A stretch of DNA of 64,000 nucleotides from Granulibacter bethesdensis. Its GTDB lineage: Bacteria > Pseudomonadota > Alphaproteobacteria > Acetobacterales > Acetobacteraceae. The stretch lies in assembly GCF_001889545.1 (NCBI RefSeq), contig NZ_CP018194.1, forward strand, positions 1,090,501 through 1,154,500. The letters run 5' to 3'. Every line of letters begins with the position of its first letter. The stretch's first letter is position 1. Under the pieces are notes generated by a model. It saw nothing but the letters and a program-made list of their open reading frames with translations. It was not told where the DNA came from and did not search any database. A program made the position numbers and the translations under genes. This document shows positions 55,213-63,930 of this stretch, in pieces.

Positions 55213-56423
55213 CGCTGCATGGCTTCCAGAGCCTGTAGCAGGTCGGCGATCAGATCCTGAGGGTCTTCCAGACCGATATGGATACGCACGGTCGGCCCTT
55301 CGAGCTTGATGCCATGGCTGCGGTGGATCGTACCATAAGTCGGCATGATCAGGCTTTCATAGCCACCCCAGGAGGCACCCAAACCGAAAATCGAGAGAGA
55401 ATCGATGAAACGATCGCTCTGCTCTGTCGTGAAAGAACTCTTGAACTCCACACCGAACAGGCTGGGTGCACCGGTGAAATCCCGCTTCCACATCTCATAA
55501 CCGGGATCGCCCGGCAGGGCAGGGTAGAGTACGCGCTGAATCTCGGGCCGTTCGCTCAGGAAGGTAGCGATATGCAGTGCGCTCTGCATCTGGTGGTTCA
55601 TCCGTACCGCCATGGTGCGCAGGCCGCGCAGGGCCAGCCAGCAATCGTCGGGGCTTGCATATTGTCCCAGCAGGCCGGCTGTGCTGCGCACCCGGCGCCA
55701 ATGAGCTTCGTCATTGACGGTGATGGAGCCGAGCAGAAGATCGCTGTGCCCACCGACATATTTCGTCAGCGCCTGAAGCGAGAGATCAATTCCGTGCCGG
55801 AATGGCTGAAAGTGACGAATGCCCCAGGTATTATCGAGCATTGTCACCGCCCCGTGCTCATGCGCCAGGGCGCAAAGCGCTGCGACATCCTGCACCTCGA
55901 ACGTATGGCTGCCGGGGCTTTCCAGAAACAGCACTTTGGTTTCCGGCCTGAACAGGGGCGCAAGTTCATGCGCAGTCGCTGTAGCGGTGTAGAAAGTTGT
56001 TTCTATCCCGAACTGTTTGAGCAGACCTTCGCAGAAATCGCGTGTCGGGCCATAAACCATATCCGGAACCAGCAGGTGATCGCCTGCGCTCAGATAACCG
56101 AGTAAAGGTACCGTACACGCTGCCAGACCGGAGGATACGATCTGGCAATGCGTGCCGCCTTCTATTTCGGCGATGGCATTTTCCAGCGCAAAATGGGTTT
56201 CCGATCCATTCAGCCCGTAGGTCAGGGCTTGTTCCAGCCAGCGCTTTCCCTCACGACGTCGGGTCGCTGTATCTGGTTGCAGCACGGTCGATCCGCGGAT
56301 GAGGGGCGGGTTCACGACACCGGTGTATTTTTCCACCGGTCGGCCAGCCCGCACCAGTCTGGTATCGGGATGTTCATTAGGCGCATCAGATGGGGTGCGC
56401 GGTCCCGGACGATTATACTGCAT
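55209..56423 (-). CDS. metC: Cystathionine beta-lyase (Cys/Met metabolism PLP enzyme)
   Basis: The 404-residue fold-type I enzyme cleaves cystathionine to homocysteine, pyruvate and ammonia. It shows the Cys/Met signature: VNPPLIRGSTVL, YGLNGSETHFALENAIAEIE, SSGLAACTVPLLGYL, VPDMVYGPTRDFCE, TMLDNTWGIRHFQPF, and the PLP lysine in LSLQALTKYVGGHSDLLLG. MetC is preferred over gamma-lyase by the DNTWG motif (E. coli MetC has DNTW), but specificity is inferred. The start at 56423 overlaps the sseA stop. Confidence 0.88.
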   Translation of the reverse strand: MQYNRPGPRTPSDAPNEHPDTRLVRAGRPVEKYTGVVNPPLIRGSTVLQPDTATRRREGKRWLEQALTYGLNGSETHFALENAIAEIEGGTHCQIVSSGLAACTVPLLGYLSAGDHLLVPDMVYGPTRDFCEGLLKQFGIETTFYTATATAHELAPLFRPETKVLFLESPGSHTFEVQDVAALCALAHEHGAVTMLDNTWGIRHFQPFRHGIDLSLQALTKYVGGHSDLLLGSITVNDEAHWRRVRSTAGLLGQYASPDDCWLALRGLRTMAVRMNHQMQSALHIATFLSERPEIQRVLYPALPGDPGYEMWKRDFTGAPSLFGVEFKSSFTTEQSDRFIDSLSIFGLGASWGGYESLIMPTYGTIHRSHGIKLEGPTVRIHIGLEDPQDLIADLLQALEAMQR

Positions 56424-57267
56424 CACGCTGCTTCTGAGTATCGGGGCGGCTGCCCCATTCCGACCATGAGCCGTCATAAATGGCGGCCGCCTCCAGGCCT
56501 GCCACCGCCATAGCAAAGCTGAGCAGGGAGGCGGAAACGCCGCTTCCGCAACTTGCAATCACTGGTTTGCTGCCATCAATACCGGCAGCAGCAAAACGCT
56601 GACGCAAAGTCTCGGGCGGCAACAGGGTGCCATCGGCTGCCAGAACCTGATTGAAAGGAAGATTGAGACTGCCGGGAATCCGGCCGGATTCAACGCCGGG
56701 ACGCGGTTCCGCCGCAGTGCCGGCAAAACGCTCCGCGCTGCGGGCATCCAATACCAGTTCTGCCCGGGATATCAGATTATCCTTGATGTCGCCGATGCCC
56801 CGTACGTATTTCGGGCGCCAGTCGGTCAACAAGGCAGATGGAGCGGGTGAGGGGGCAATCTCGCCACTTTCGGTCGGGCCGCCGGCCCGAACCCACGCAT
56901 CAAGCCCCCCATCCAGTACGGCAGCTTCCAGACCAAACAGCCGGAACAGCCACCAGCCGCGGGCAGCCCACATCATGCTGTTCTGATCATAGAAAACGAC
57001 CCTGCTGTTGTTGGACACGCCAAGCGCACCAAGCTGGGCCGCGAACTGGCCGGGTGGGGGAACCATATGCGGCAGATCGGTCTGCTGATCGGCTATGGCA
57101 TCAATATCGAAATAAACAGCCCCGGGAATATGGCTGCGCACGTAGTCATCATGACCGTTGCGGCCCTGATTGGGTAAAAATTTCGTTGCGTCGAAAATGA
57201 TCAGATCAGCCGCACCCATTGACTCTCGCAGCCACGCAGCGTCGACCAAAACAGGCAGTGTCGCCAT
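56413..57267 (-). CDS. sseA: 3-mercaptopyruvate sulfurtransferase (tandem rhodanese)
   Basis: The 284-residue two-domain rhodanese transfers sulfur from 3-mercaptopyruvate or thiosulfate to an acceptor. The N-terminal inactive domain (ATLPVLVDAAWLRESMGAADLI, HIPGAVYFDIDAIAD) is followed by an active C-terminal domain with loop ASCGSGVSASLL, Cys in CGSGVSA typical of MST rather than rhodanese (CRxGx[RT]). It overlaps metC by 11 bases and is preceded by a NUDIX gene, making a NUDIX-sseA-metC-hisI run with cysteine-sulfur content. Confidence 0.92.
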   Translation of the reverse strand: MATLPVLVDAAWLRESMGAADLIIFDATKFLPNQGRNGHDDYVRSHIPGAVYFDIDAIADQQTDLPHMVPPPGQFAAQLGALGVSNNSRVVFYDQNSMMWAARGWWLFRLFGLEAAVLDGGLDAWVRAGGPTESGEIAPSPAPSALLTDWRPKYVRGIGDIKDNLISRAELVLDARSAERFAGTAAEPRPGVESGRIPGSLNLPFNQVLAADGTLLPPETLRQRFAAAGIDGSKPVIASCGSGVSASLLSFAMAVAGLEAAAIYDGSWSEWGSRPDTQKQRDAV

Positions 57268-57917
57268 TACTCGTCCCTTCCGAGCCAGTCGCGTTTAATC
57301 CGGTCACGTTGTGCTGCCAGCCAGAGCAGGGCAACCGTTGTTACCACATTGCTGAACTGACCGGCGATGGCGGCCTCGATCGCCTGCCGGGCAGGAACGA
57401 CGCGGATTCGGATATCCTCGTTTTCAGCTCTCAGACCTCCTGTCCCCGCATAGTCCCCGTGATAGAGCGCAGGAGAATTGGCTTCACCGATATACAGTGA
57501 CAGTGTTTCATCTGATCCGCCCGGTGTCAGAAGATAATTTCCGGCATGAATCAGCCTTTTCAGGGTGAGGCCGGTCTCCTCCAGACATTCACGATGGGCT
57601 GTTTCCGCCGGATCCTCGCCGGAATCGCGCATGCCGGCAGGAATTTCGGTCATGACCGGCTCAAGACCGGCGGCCAGGGCGGCAATCCGTATCTGTTCGA
57701 TCAAAATGACGGTATCGCTTGCCGGATCATATGGCAGAACTGCGGATGCCTTGCCACGTCGCCAGATTTCCCAGCGCTGCAGGCCGGACCATGCACCATC
57801 GAAGCGTCGGTTGCGGAATGAGATCAGTTCCACAGCATAGCGCCCTTTCCAGGCGATATGGCGGGACTTAATCTTTATATCCGCATGCGAGGGCAGGGGA
57901 AGAAAATCGTCTGACAT
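57267..57917 (-). CDS. NUDIX hydrolase, ADP-sugar pyrophosphatase type
   Basis: The 216-residue protein contains a complete Nudix box: Gly ... GMRDSGEDPAETAHRECLEETG followed by L, with REXXEE catalytic glutamates. The upstream region WEIWRRGKASAVLPYDPASDTVILIEQIR and downstream TPGGSDETLSLYIGEA match the ADP-ribose pyrophosphatase (NudF/TIGR00052) subgroup. Its stop overlaps the sseA start codon by one base. The transcript leader has an 8-base inverted repeat (57931-57963). Confidence 0.88.
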   Translation of the reverse strand: MSDDFLPLPSHADIKIKSRHIAWKGRYAVELISFRNRRFDGAWSGLQRWEIWRRGKASAVLPYDPASDTVILIEQIRIAALAAGLEPVMTEIPAGMRDSGEDPAETAHRECLEETGLTLKRLIHAGNYLLTPGGSDETLSLYIGEANSPALYHGDYAGTGGLRAENEDIRIRVVPARQAIEAAIAGQFSNVVTTVALLWLAAQRDRIKRDWLGRDE

Positions 57918-57930
57918 GCGTTTCCTGACC

Positions 57931-57963
57931 AGAGAATCGCCTGAACGGCAATGGTGATTCTCT
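57931..57963. repeat. 8-base inverted repeat between NUDIX and XRE genes
   Basis: AGAGAATC (57931-57938) and GATTCTCT (57956-57963) are perfect arms with a 17-base spacer, 14 bases upstream of the NUDIX start. It may be a weak terminator for the XRE gene or an operator; no T-run follows. Confidence 0.4.
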
Positions 57964-58016
57964 CGTCATAGCGGATGGACTATTTCCACATACAGCTTTC
58001 GCATGATGAACTCTGC

Positions 58017-58877
58017 TCAGGATGACCGCAGCATGCCGCGAAGGATTTTGGCTCCCTCATGACCCTTGATTGAGCTTTTCCAGCACATTTCGGCCATTTT
58101 CTGATGGGACGTTACAATCTCCTCGGCAGAAGAGATGATCGCTACGCCTTGCTGAAGATCGGGTGCGCCATCGGTGTGAAACGGATTGAGGACAAGCTGT
58201 ATTGTTGAATGAGACCGTGCGATCACCATGCGGCTGTTGATTTCCCCCGGTGACAGCAGTCCGAACTGCAGCCCCATTGGCTCCGTTTCCAGCAGGTTGG
58301 CTATGTGCTCAACCTCCCGTCTTGCCACGGCAAGGCCGGCTGCTTTCAGTTCTTCCGATAGATCCGGGCCGCCAATACCCTGTTGCAGCATAACGGAAAT
58401 GGCAGCTGGGGATAACATCGCAATGAGGTTGGGTCGTCGTGCTGCGTAGGAGGCACGCCTTTCTTTCAGAGTCGTTACAAGCTGCTCGACGTAAAGGCGG
58501 TCTGCTTTCGATCGCCCGGCATGGCGCGACAGAATGGATTCGATGAGAAACGCTTCTGTTTCATCCAGCATTGTCAGATGGCACAAGGCATCTCCGACAA
58601 ACTGAAGCTGGGCAGCATTTTCCTCAATCTGGCGGGCACGTTCGAAATATCCGACAGGACGGCTCTGATACTCAATGCTGACACCCAGCAAGGACAGAGG
58701 GGAAACCTGCAGAAGTTCAGCCAGTCTCTGCACGGTATCCAGTTTGATGACCTCGCCTTTTTCATAGCGGTACAGGGCGGCCCTTGAGACACCAAGCCGT
58801 GCTGCTATCTCCTCTGCGCGTAATCCAGACTCCAGGCGATAGGCACGCAGGCGCTGACCAATTTCCGCGAAACGCAT
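58017..58877 (-). CDS. XRE-family regulator with C-terminal sensor domain
   Basis: The 286-residue protein has an N-terminal helix-turn-helix of HTH_3 type: IGQRLRAYRLESGLRAEEIA, ARLGVSRAALYRYEKGEVI. After residue ~75 comes a helical domain without a recognised family (ARQIEENAAQLQFVGDALCH, EAFLIESILSRHAGRSKADR, GGPDLSEELKAAGLAVARRE). It is not a short phage-type repressor. Start 58877 chosen because similarity to the HTH begins there; GTG at 58901 adds 8 residues. Target unknown; divergent-side gap is AT-rich. Confidence 0.75.
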   Translation of the reverse strand: MRFAEIGQRLRAYRLESGLRAEEIAARLGVSRAALYRYEKGEVIKLDTVQRLAELLQVSPLSLLGVSIEYQSRPVGYFERARQIEENAAQLQFVGDALCHLTMLDETEAFLIESILSRHAGRSKADRLYVEQLVTTLKERRASYAARRPNLIAMLSPAAISVMLQQGIGGPDLSEELKAAGLAVARREVEHIANLLETEPMGLQFGLLSPGEINSRMVIARSHSTIQLVLNPFHTDGAPDLQQGVAIISSAEEIVTSHQKMAEMCWKSSIKGHEGAKILRGMLRSS

Positions 58878-59084
58878 AATCAATGTCGGGTGTCCTGCCA
58901 CGCTTTGAAAGAATAAGGATATAAAGAGCTAAATAGGGCAGCCGTAAAGATTTTAAAAGTATATCAAAATACGATATGAAAAAAGAGATTTAAAAACCAA
59001 AATGGTACAAAAAATAAGATAAAATACTTATTTGTTTAAGTGTCTCTACAAAGAATACACTTCTTAAAAACCTACCTTTGAAGC
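58878..59084. other. AT-rich intergenic region
   Basis: About 200 bases, markedly AT-rich compared with the flanks (many A/T runs such as AAAAAAGAGATTTAAAAACC). It separates two reverse-strand genes. No RNA gene or inverted repeat of note was seen; promoters of the XRE gene may lie here. Confidence 0.5.
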
Positions 59085-59867
59085 TTAAACTTTATAATTA
59101 TCCCGCCATATAAGACCATTTATTGTAGATTTTAATGGATTATATTCACAACTAATCCAGCCGTGATAATTTTCATTTCTGATGATAGAGAATATCTCTT
59201 TCCATAAGATATTTCCGGTTCCAGGTTCATGGCGGCCGGGACTATCAGCGATCTGGATATGCCGTGTTTGTGGAAGCCATTTTTGCAGTGATTGTTCCAG
59301 CATATTTTCTTCTGTTAAAGATAAATGATATAGATCAAGCTGAAGACCAATATTAGGCATTTTAGTTAATGAAATTATTTTTGAAGCCTGTTCTGCTGTT
59401 TTTAGATAGTAGTGGTTAATAGTTTGCAGGCTGATAGGTTCGATTGTTATCGTTATGTTTGCCTCACCCGCAAGGCGGGCAGCCCATATCAGGTTTGAGA
59501 CATAGCACTGTTCCATAGCGGGCGTGTCGTGACCGGTTTCAGACAAGCCCGCCATGCAATGAATAAATGAACAGTTCAGCGTTCTGGCATAGTGCAGAGC
59601 CTGCAAAAAACCTGCCCTGAACTCATCCTGTCTATCAGGAAGAGCAGCAAGACCCCTTTCACCCTTATCCCAGTTTCCTGCCGGGGCGTTAATAAGCACC
59701 ATCTTCAACCCGGTTTTTTTCAATACGGAGTCGATATGATCTGCGGGTACAGCGTAAGGAAAAAGACATTCCACGGCCGAAAAATTGGCTGAAGCCGCCT
59801 GCTGAAAGCGCTCCAGAAAATCAAATTCAGTAAACAGAAAAGAAAGATTGGCGCAGAGAGACAGCAT
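59085..59867 (-). CDS. Hydroxypyruvate isomerase-like TIM-barrel protein
   Basis: The 260-residue protein matches the Hyi/OtnI family of sugar isomerases: LCANLSFLFTEFDFLERFQQA, ANFSAVECLFPYAVPAD, INAPAGNWDKGERGLAALPD, ITIEPISLQTINHYYLKTAEQA, and HIQIADSPGRHEPGTGNILW. The metal-binding Glu/Asp/His/Glu of the family are in place (EPIS, LDLYH, IADSPGRHEPG, CEYNP). It interconverts hydroxypyruvate and tartronate semialdehyde, or the OtnI sugar-acid step. Lower GC than its neighbours and no glyoxylate (gcl, glxR) or oxidase gene adjacent, so likely a transferred orphan. Confidence 0.85.
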   Translation of the reverse strand: MLSLCANLSFLFTEFDFLERFQQAASANFSAVECLFPYAVPADHIDSVLKKTGLKMVLINAPAGNWDKGERGLAALPDRQDEFRAGFLQALHYARTLNCSFIHCMAGLSETGHDTPAMEQCYVSNLIWAARLAGEANITITIEPISLQTINHYYLKTAEQASKIISLTKMPNIGLQLDLYHLSLTEENMLEQSLQKWLPQTRHIQIADSPGRHEPGTGNILWKEIFSIIRNENYHGWISCEYNPLKSTINGLIWRDNYKV

Positions 59868-60045
59868 GTCAGTAACACCGTACCAGCATTTTGATATGGA
59901 TCATCAACGAATTTTTCTTTGAATCCAAATCAAATTATCAAATTCAGATGATATGGTCAGTGGTCAAGCATCTGTGACAGACCGATGTTATCTCGGTTTG
60001 GCCAGAAGACTGATTTCTATAACTATATGTGAGTCGGCTGCCGTA

Positions 60046-61851
60046 TTATTCTCCGGCCGGAATACCATCTCGCCGAGGATCGGCTGCTCCTGTAAGGCGC
60101 CCGTCTGTTTTTTTGACAATCATGGAGAGACCTGAATTGAGCCTCATGATCGCAGGATGATGGCCATACTGGAGCAGGCGATCAGCCAGTAAGGCAGCTT
60201 CAGTTCCTGATTCCAGATCGGCTTTAAGGCCTGTGGTGCCGATATGTGGTGCCGATACGGCCTGGGCAGGAGACAGGTTCCAGCGCATGGACAGCAGCAT
60301 GGCCTGACTGACATAGCTGATAATGTGGCCGCCTCCGGGCGATCCGGCAATCATGTCGAGCTTTCCATTCTGATCCAGTACAATGATCGGAGCCATGCTG
60401 CTGCGTGGTCTTTTGCCTGGCTGAATCCGGTTGGCAACAGCCTTGCCTGCCTCTTCAGCTACAAAGGCGAAATCGGTCAGCTCATCGTTCAGAATAAATC
60501 CGTCGACCAGGAGCTTGGAGCCAAATACGTCCTGCACTGTGGTCGTCATGGACACTGCATTGCCCTGCGAATCCACGATGCTGATATGACTGGTGCCATG
60601 CTCCGGTTTGGGTGGTTGTGCACCCCGCACAGGGGGCAGGTCGGGCATGGACCAGGATGGGTTGCCGGCTTCTACTGTGGAAGCGGCATGGCGGGGATGA
60701 ATCATCCTGGCTCTTTGTCGGAGATAGGCCGGGTCGAGCAGACCGCGCAGCGGTATCCGCACGAAATCCGGATCAGCCAGAAACAGGTTGCGATCAGCAA
60801 AGGCCAGTTGTTCGGCCTGAATGATCAGATCGGCTGCTTCGGCGCTGTCAGGGCGCAGATGCCGCAGATCAAACCCCTCCAGCATGGAGAGTATCTGCAG
60901 GACGGCGACACCCCCTGAGGAAGGTGGTCCCATGCTGCACACTGTCCGCATTTTGACAGTCATGCACAGGGCCGGGCGCTGACGGGGTTGATAGGAGGCC
61001 AGATCATCCATCGTCATGGTCCCGGCGGCCGGGCTTTGCCGGATCGCTGCCACAATGTCGGTGGCGATCTGACCGGTCAGCAAAGCATCTGCCCCTTTGG
61101 CGGCAATGCTCCGCATCGTTTCTGCAAGAGCGGGGTTTTTTAACATGTATCCCGGCTCAGGCACTGTGCCATTTGGCAGGAAATAGGTTCTTGCGGCCTC
61201 CTGCACCATCAAGCTGTTCTGTTCTTCCCGGATTTCCCGACTCATCAGGGCAGAAACCGGAAAACCGCTCTCCGCCTGGGCGATGGTGCTGGTAAACAGG
61301 TCTTTCCAGGGCAGATGCCCATGCAGCCTGTGCACGGCTTCGAGCATTCTCAGCGCACCGGGCACCCCGACGGCGCGTCCTCCGATTCCGGCGCTGTTAA
61401 GCGGGAGCGGTCTGCCGGTCGCATCCTGAAAAATGGTGGAGGGGATAGCGGCGGGTGCGGTCTCCCGTCCGTCCCAACTGGTAACCTGCCGGGTCGCTGC
61501 ATCATAGTACAGTAGAAAGGCGCCTCCACCCAGACCGGAGGACTGAGGCTCCACCAGTGACAGCATCGCCTGTGCGGTAACAGCGGCATCAATGGCATTG
61601 CCACCTGCTTTCAGCACATCCAGTGCTGCGCGGCTGGCGAACGGGTTGGCTGTCACCACCATCATATGGGCGGCGGTCACATCCCGGGCCAGCGGCGGAA
61701 ACGGATGAGAAGTGGAGGGCTGATGTGCGGGCGTTTCAGCGGCGAGGGAAAAAGGCATTATGACAGTCGCGCATAACGCGAGCCGTGCCAGGCTTTGTCT
61801 TGTGAACAGCAGCCTGTGCCATGCCTGCCGCCGTTCCCGTGTGACTGTCAT
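60046..61851 (-). CDS. ggt: Gamma-glutamyltransferase (Ntn hydrolase)
   Basis: The 601-residue precursor has an N-terminal signal region (LARLALCATVIMPFSLAAET) for export to the periplasm. It self-cleaves before Thr420 in PEHGTSHISIVD, the new nucleophile. Substrate-binding hallmarks are SGLGGGAFLLYYDA, AFADRNLFL and the large subunit FEPGKRPRSSM-like NRIQPGKRPRSSMAPII with GSPGGGHIISYVSQ. It transfers or hydrolyses the gamma-glutamyl group of glutathione. Start at 61851 (MTVTRERRQ); an upstream in-frame start at 61884 would overlap the YraN gene. A divergent 15-base gap separates it from YraN. Confidence 0.92.
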   Translation of the reverse strand: MTVTRERRQAWHRLLFTRQSLARLALCATVIMPFSLAAETPAHQPSTSHPFPPLARDVTAAHMMVVTANPFASRAALDVLKAGGNAIDAAVTAQAMLSLVEPQSSGLGGGAFLLYYDAATRQVTSWDGRETAPAAIPSTIFQDATGRPLPLNSAGIGGRAVGVPGALRMLEAVHRLHGHLPWKDLFTSTIAQAESGFPVSALMSREIREEQNSLMVQEAARTYFLPNGTVPEPGYMLKNPALAETMRSIAAKGADALLTGQIATDIVAAIRQSPAAGTMTMDDLASYQPRQRPALCMTVKMRTVCSMGPPSSGGVAVLQILSMLEGFDLRHLRPDSAEAADLIIQAEQLAFADRNLFLADPDFVRIPLRGLLDPAYLRQRARMIHPRHAASTVEAGNPSWSMPDLPPVRGAQPPKPEHGTSHISIVDSQGNAVSMTTTVQDVFGSKLLVDGFILNDELTDFAFVAEEAGKAVANRIQPGKRPRSSMAPIIVLDQNGKLDMIAGSPGGGHIISYVSQAMLLSMRWNLSPAQAVSAPHIGTTGLKADLESGTEAALLADRLLQYGHHPAIMRLNSGLSMIVKKTDGRLTGAADPRRDGIPAGE

Positions 61852-61866
61852 GATTGAGTACTGCCA

Positions 61867-62337
61867 ATGAACAAAAAGAAACATGATCGTGATGGTCTGT
61901 CATTACCGTCTGACAGAAGGTTTTGCAGTTTACATGAAAACGACAGCCTCTGGCAGCATGATAAAAAGGCTTGGCGTGGCGGTAAGGCCAGCCGTGACGG
62001 GATAGAGGCAGAGCGTATTGCCGCGCAGGCACTGGAAGCAGATGGCTGGCAGATTTTGGGCCGGCGGCTGCGTACACCCGCAGGCGAGATTGATATTCTT
62101 GCTGATCTGGACGGATTGCTGGCGATTGTCGAGGTGAAATACCGGCCTACCCTGAGCGAGGCAGCCCATGCGCTGGGTCCGCGCCAGCGCAAACGCCTGA
62201 TCGCGGCGGCCTCGTATGTGCTGGCACAAAATCCGGACTACGGTACCGAAGGCGTGAGATTCGACGTCCTTGTTGTTGATATGGCCGGACAGGTACGCAG
62301 GATTGCCGATGCGTTCAGGCTGGATGAGGAGGCGTAG
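61867..62337 (+). CDS. YraN/UPF0102-family protein
   Basis: The 156-residue protein has a nuclease-like fold of the PD-(D/E)XK class: GIEAERIAAQALEADGWQILG, RRLRTPAGEIDILADLDGL, LAIVEVKYRP and GPRQRKRLIAAASYVLAQ. Function of the family is not established; often near penicillin-binding or ComM genes, as here. The N-terminal ~40 residues are low-similarity and the real start may be downstream. Confidence 0.83.
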   Translation: MNKKKHDRDGLSLPSDRRFCSLHENDSLWQHDKKAWRGGKASRDGIEAERIAAQALEADGWQILGRRLRTPAGEIDILADLDGLLAIVEVKYRPTLSEAAHALGPRQRKRLIAAASYVLAQNPDYGTEGVRFDVLVVDMAGQVRRIADAFRLDEEA

Positions 62338-62339
62338 CT

Positions 62340-63851
62340 TTAGCCACGCCATTGCCGGACACGGAAATTCAGGGCTTCGGCCAGATGCAGGCGGGAAATA
62401 TCCGCTTCCTGTGCCAGATCGGCGATGGTGCGGGCGACGCGGATCATGCGCGTCAAACCACGCGCCGATAATTTCAGGCGCAGGCTGGCCTGTTCTGCGA
62501 AAGCGGCGACCTCAGGGGAGAGGGAAGGTTCTGCGCCATTCTGACGCTCGCCGGACTGGCGGCGTGCTTCCCGAAACTGCCGTGCTGCCTCGACTCGTGC
62601 CGCCACCGAGGCGCTGTTTTCACCGGGAGGAGCCCGCATCAACTCTGTCGGAGTAGCAGGCTGGACCGTGACCACAATATCCATACGATCCAGCAGTGGG
62701 CCGCTGATCCGGGCCTGATAGCCATCGCCGCAGGCAGGTGCGCGCACGCATTCCCGATCCGGAGTGCCGAGATAGCCGCAGCGGCATGGATTCATGGCGG
62801 CAATGAGTTGGAACCGCGCGGGATAGGTAATATGTGCCGCAGCCCGAGCCACCGTTGCCTGTCCGGTTTCCATGGGTGTTCGTAAGGCTTCCAGCACCTG
62901 ACGGGAAAATTCAGGGAATTCGTCCATGAACAGGACGCCATGATGGGCGAGGGAGATTTCCCCCGGCCTGGCCCGCGGCCCACCCCCGGCAATGGCCGCC
63001 TGGCTGGCGCCATGATGCGGTTCACGGAAAGGGGGACGGGTGATCAGCCTGCCATCCCGCAGCATGCCTGCAATACTATGGATCGTGCTGACATCCAGAA
63101 TCTGCGATGGCGTCAGGGGTGGCAGCAGGCCGGGTAGACGGGCGGCGAGCATCGATTTGCCCGCCCCAGGCGGCCCGATCAGCAGAAGATTATGCTGTCC
63201 GGCGGCGGCGATTTCCAGTGCCCGTCTGGCTGTCTCCATGCCTTTGACATCGGCAAGGTCAGGGAGTGCTGATCCCTCCGCCTGTCCGGCCGGTTCCGGT
63301 CGGGGCAGGGTCTGTGTGCCACGAAAATGATTGATGATGGCCAGCAGATTGGGTGCGGCAAGGATGCGTTCTACCCCGGACCATGCGGCTTCTCCGCCCT
63401 GCCGTTCCGGGCATATCAGGCCGAGGCCGCATGCATGCGCGCCGATGGCGGCTGGCAGCACACCGTTCACCGGCTGCAAGGCTCCATCCAGTGAAAGCTC
63501 GCCGAGGCTGGTATATCCGGCACTATCAGAGGCTGGCAGGATATCCATTGCCGCCAGCACCCCCAATGCGATTGGCAGGTCGAAATGACTGCCTTCCTTG
63601 AGCAGATCGGCAGGCGCCAGATTGACCAGAATACGCCGTGGCGGCAGAGCCAGCCCCATGGAGGCCAGGGCTGCTCGTACCCGCTCCCGTGCTTCTCCCA
63701 CTGCTTTATCGGGCAGACCAACCACCTGAAAAGCAGGAAGGCCGGGAGAAATTTGTACCTGAATTTCCACAGGAATGGCAGTGACCCCGGCAAAGGCGAA
63801 GGAGTGGGTGCGGACGACCTTGCTACCTTCACGATGGGGAGTTTGTGCCAT
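62340..63851 (-). CDS. comM: ComM/YifB-family Mg chelatase-like AAA+ ATPase
   Basis: The 503-residue helicase-like protein aids branch migration in natural transformation. N-terminal Lon-protease-like domain (VVRTHSFAFAGVTAIPVEIQ; GLPDKAVGEARERVRAAL), then the AAA+ module with Walker A LLLIGPPGAGKSMLAARLPG, the VLFMDEFPEFSRQVLEALR Walker B and C-terminal Mg-chelatase-type segment ISGPLLDRMDIVVTV. The start at 63851 follows the family's usual beginning; the longer frame from 63965 lacks similarity. ComM in transformation is family knowledge; competence here is not shown. Confidence 0.9.
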   Translation of the reverse strand: MAQTPHREGSKVVRTHSFAFAGVTAIPVEIQVQISPGLPAFQVVGLPDKAVGEARERVRAALASMGLALPPRRILVNLAPADLLKEGSHFDLPIALGVLAAMDILPASDSAGYTSLGELSLDGALQPVNGVLPAAIGAHACGLGLICPERQGGEAAWSGVERILAAPNLLAIINHFRGTQTLPRPEPAGQAEGSALPDLADVKGMETARRALEIAAAGQHNLLLIGPPGAGKSMLAARLPGLLPPLTPSQILDVSTIHSIAGMLRDGRLITRPPFREPHHGASQAAIAGGGPRARPGEISLAHHGVLFMDEFPEFSRQVLEALRTPMETGQATVARAAAHITYPARFQLIAAMNPCRCGYLGTPDRECVRAPACGDGYQARISGPLLDRMDIVVTVQPATPTELMRAPPGENSASVAARVEAARQFREARRQSGERQNGAEPSLSPEVAAFAEQASLRLKLSARGLTRMIRVARTIADLAQEADISRLHLAEALNFRVRQWRG

Positions 63852-63911
63852 TGAAATAACCAGTTTCTGACTAAAACAGGCCTGATAGGCTTTCTCCGAA
63901 TCAGGCAATTT

Positions 63912-63930
63912 ATTGTTCCTACAGAACAAT
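63912..63930. promoter_or_regulatory. Perfect inverted repeat upstream of comM
   Basis: ATTGTTC (63912-63918) and GAACAAT (63924-63930) form perfect 7-base arms with a 5-base spacer, about 60 bases upstream of the comM start. The core GTTC-N5-GAAC is operator-like but its spacing differs from the alphaproteobacterial LexA box, so the regulator is not assigned. Confidence 0.45.
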
